From Hemicentrotus pulcherrimus (taxonomy: Eukaryota; Echinodermata; Echinoidea; Camarodonta; Strongylocentrotidae): a stretch of DNA of 64,000 bases. Shown in pieces: positions 62,858-64,000 of this stretch. Under the pieces are notes generated by a model. The model was not told where the DNA came from and searched no databases. It worked only from the letters and a program-made list of their open reading frames with translations. Location of the stretch: positions 123,328 to 187,327 of the forward strand of contig BEXV01000379.1 in the NCBI GenBank assembly GCA_003118195.1, read 5' to 3'. A program made the position numbers and the translations under genes. Within the stretch, counting starts at the first letter, position 1; every line of letters starts with the position of its first letter.

Positions 62858-64000
62858 GTACCACTGACCCCCGTAAAACGAGCGATAAAAACCGTGTCAA
62901 GAGTACTCGAGTTAAAAAAAAGTTGAGCCATAGATCTGGACCAGATAATCAATAGCCCCCCACACCTGCAGTATGTAGGCAGAGATGTAGGGTAAGTGGA
63001 GTATCACCCAGAACAGATGGCATCCAATTCTGGCATCGCAATCGTGGCGAGGAAAATTGAAAGGGGAGAGGGTTGACAGTGAAGTTGGCATCACAGAGAG
63101 ATAAGGAGACAGACAAGTTGAAAGAAAGACGGACAGCTAGACAGATAGGCAGACTGACATAACCACCAGGTTTGATATACGAAGAAGACAGATAAAGATG
63201 AAGAGATTGATAAAAAAAGGAAGTGCATTGCAGAGATAAAGATTGACATGAGAAGGCCAGAAATACAAAATATAGATGCAGGGAGCATGATAACCGTTGG
63301 TTGTAAAACACTTGGTATCTTATTTTTTTAAAGGCATCAAAGTCTTAATTTCTGCAATAACTGTTCACGTTTTCATAATTACTTAGCATAAAACTATTTA
63401 TCGTAGGTAAAATACGCCTAAGTGAATTTTGTGAAAACTCTTGTTAATCAATTTATTTGTTTGTACTTCATAACAAAACATATAAATATGGATACAAGAA
63501 GAACGTCACATAATTGCTAATACCCTAGCCTGTCTATAAAGTTTTTAAATAATCATTAGATAGATTAGACCATGGGAGGTGTACTTGGCCATTTCTAATC
63601 TTTAACACTAATACAATTTAAAAGTAGCTTTTGGGTTTGAAGTTTACTTCATGGAATGATGAACTGCATTAGTAATCTTGTAAGAAATTATCAAAAGATA
63701 AACACAACCATATTAATAGATGTTCCAAAACTTGAACAAGAAAAAAAAAGACATTCAAGCCAAGGAATGGGGATGTGTTAACATCTGCCAAGTACTGAGA
63801 GCGTGGTTTGAGAGACGAACATTATTACCCCCTCACTGGTAACCCATTAACAGAGGGAAGCTTTACCTTTGTTCAATCGATCTTCATGAGCAGCTGTAAG
63901 AAAATTTAAGAGGAAATTTGAATTGAAAAGACTAGCAGAATGTTGCAGATTGTGGTAGTTTTTTTATTTCTTTATTTTCATTACTGTTCCCCCCCCCCCC
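62858..64000. other. Unannotated sequence to the window edge
   Basis: Purine-rich GACAGACA-type low complexity lies at about 63100-63160. The window ends in a C run (63991-64000) that continues beyond the edge. No gene was recognised. Confidence 0.5.

Noticed and set aside
1..64000. CRISPR arrays, operons, rRNA, intact tRNA, complete LTR or LINE coding regions, known microRNA precursors
   Set aside because: I looked for them and found none. The sequence has eukaryotic noncoding character throughout.

Overview
This window looks like noncoding genomic DNA from a marine deuterostome, most probably an echinoderm such as a sea urchin. The evidence is indirect. The sequence is AT-rich, there is no long open reading frame anywhere (the longest is 154 codons and lies largely in low-complexity sequence), and GA/CT microsatellites are abundant. 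There are tRNA-derived SINEs, several short inverted-repeat elements (MITE or foldback type), and an excess of the palindrome TAGGCCTA in the first half. Isolated N bases inside homopolymers and a 25-N gap in poly-G suggest a draft assembly from Sanger-type reads. I found no rRNA, no intact tRNA, no CRISPR, no operon and no bacterial gene organisation. Nothing identifies the species with certainty.

Layout. From 1 to 10 kb the sequence is mostly unique and holds two inverted copies of one ~370-bp terminal-inverted-repeat element (792-1167 and 4729-5093) plus the assembly gap. From 10 to 35 kb it is mostly unique, with a short tandem duplication (10.2-10.4 kb), a small foldback element (21.6 kb), a CpG-rich patch (25.2-25.6 kb), a 15-bp perfect hairpin followed by an AATTG-type tail (29.0 kb), a candidate minus-strand 3'-terminal exon encoding two hydrophobic segments (29856-30070), and a hAT-like nonautonomous element (31.8-32.1 kb). 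From 35 to 39 kb there are three tRNA-derived SINE copies, all on the minus strand. A second candidate terminal exon (+) lies at 39658-39884.

From 40 to 57 kb the window changes character and becomes rich in degenerate tandem repeats. These are a ~107-bp purine-rich array (41.0-41.8 kb), a five-unit array marked by TAGTCTGTGAT (44.2-45.1 kb), an 89-bp duplication (47.1-47.3 kb), a ~200-bp array (50.15-50.7 kb), a 199-bp duplication (53.3-53.7 kb) and a ~127-bp array (56.6-57.1 kb). A 295-bp foldback element (43.9-44.2 kb), a third copy of the 370-bp element family (48263-48638), a LINE/SINE-type 3' tail (49.6-49.7 kb) and a recurring stem-loop lie between them. Candidate internal exons with acceptable splice signals are at 46621-46786, 58400-58557 and 62773-62857.

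Interpretation. The window is best read as intergenic or long-intron DNA, with at most a few exons of unrecognised genes. I could not join the candidate exons into a gene model or assign a function to any of them. I did not find a convincing new biological system. The most informative observations are the two-subfamily TTAA-ended element, the stem-loop families, the minus-strand SINE cluster and the concentration of unrelated tandem arrays between 41 and 57 kb.
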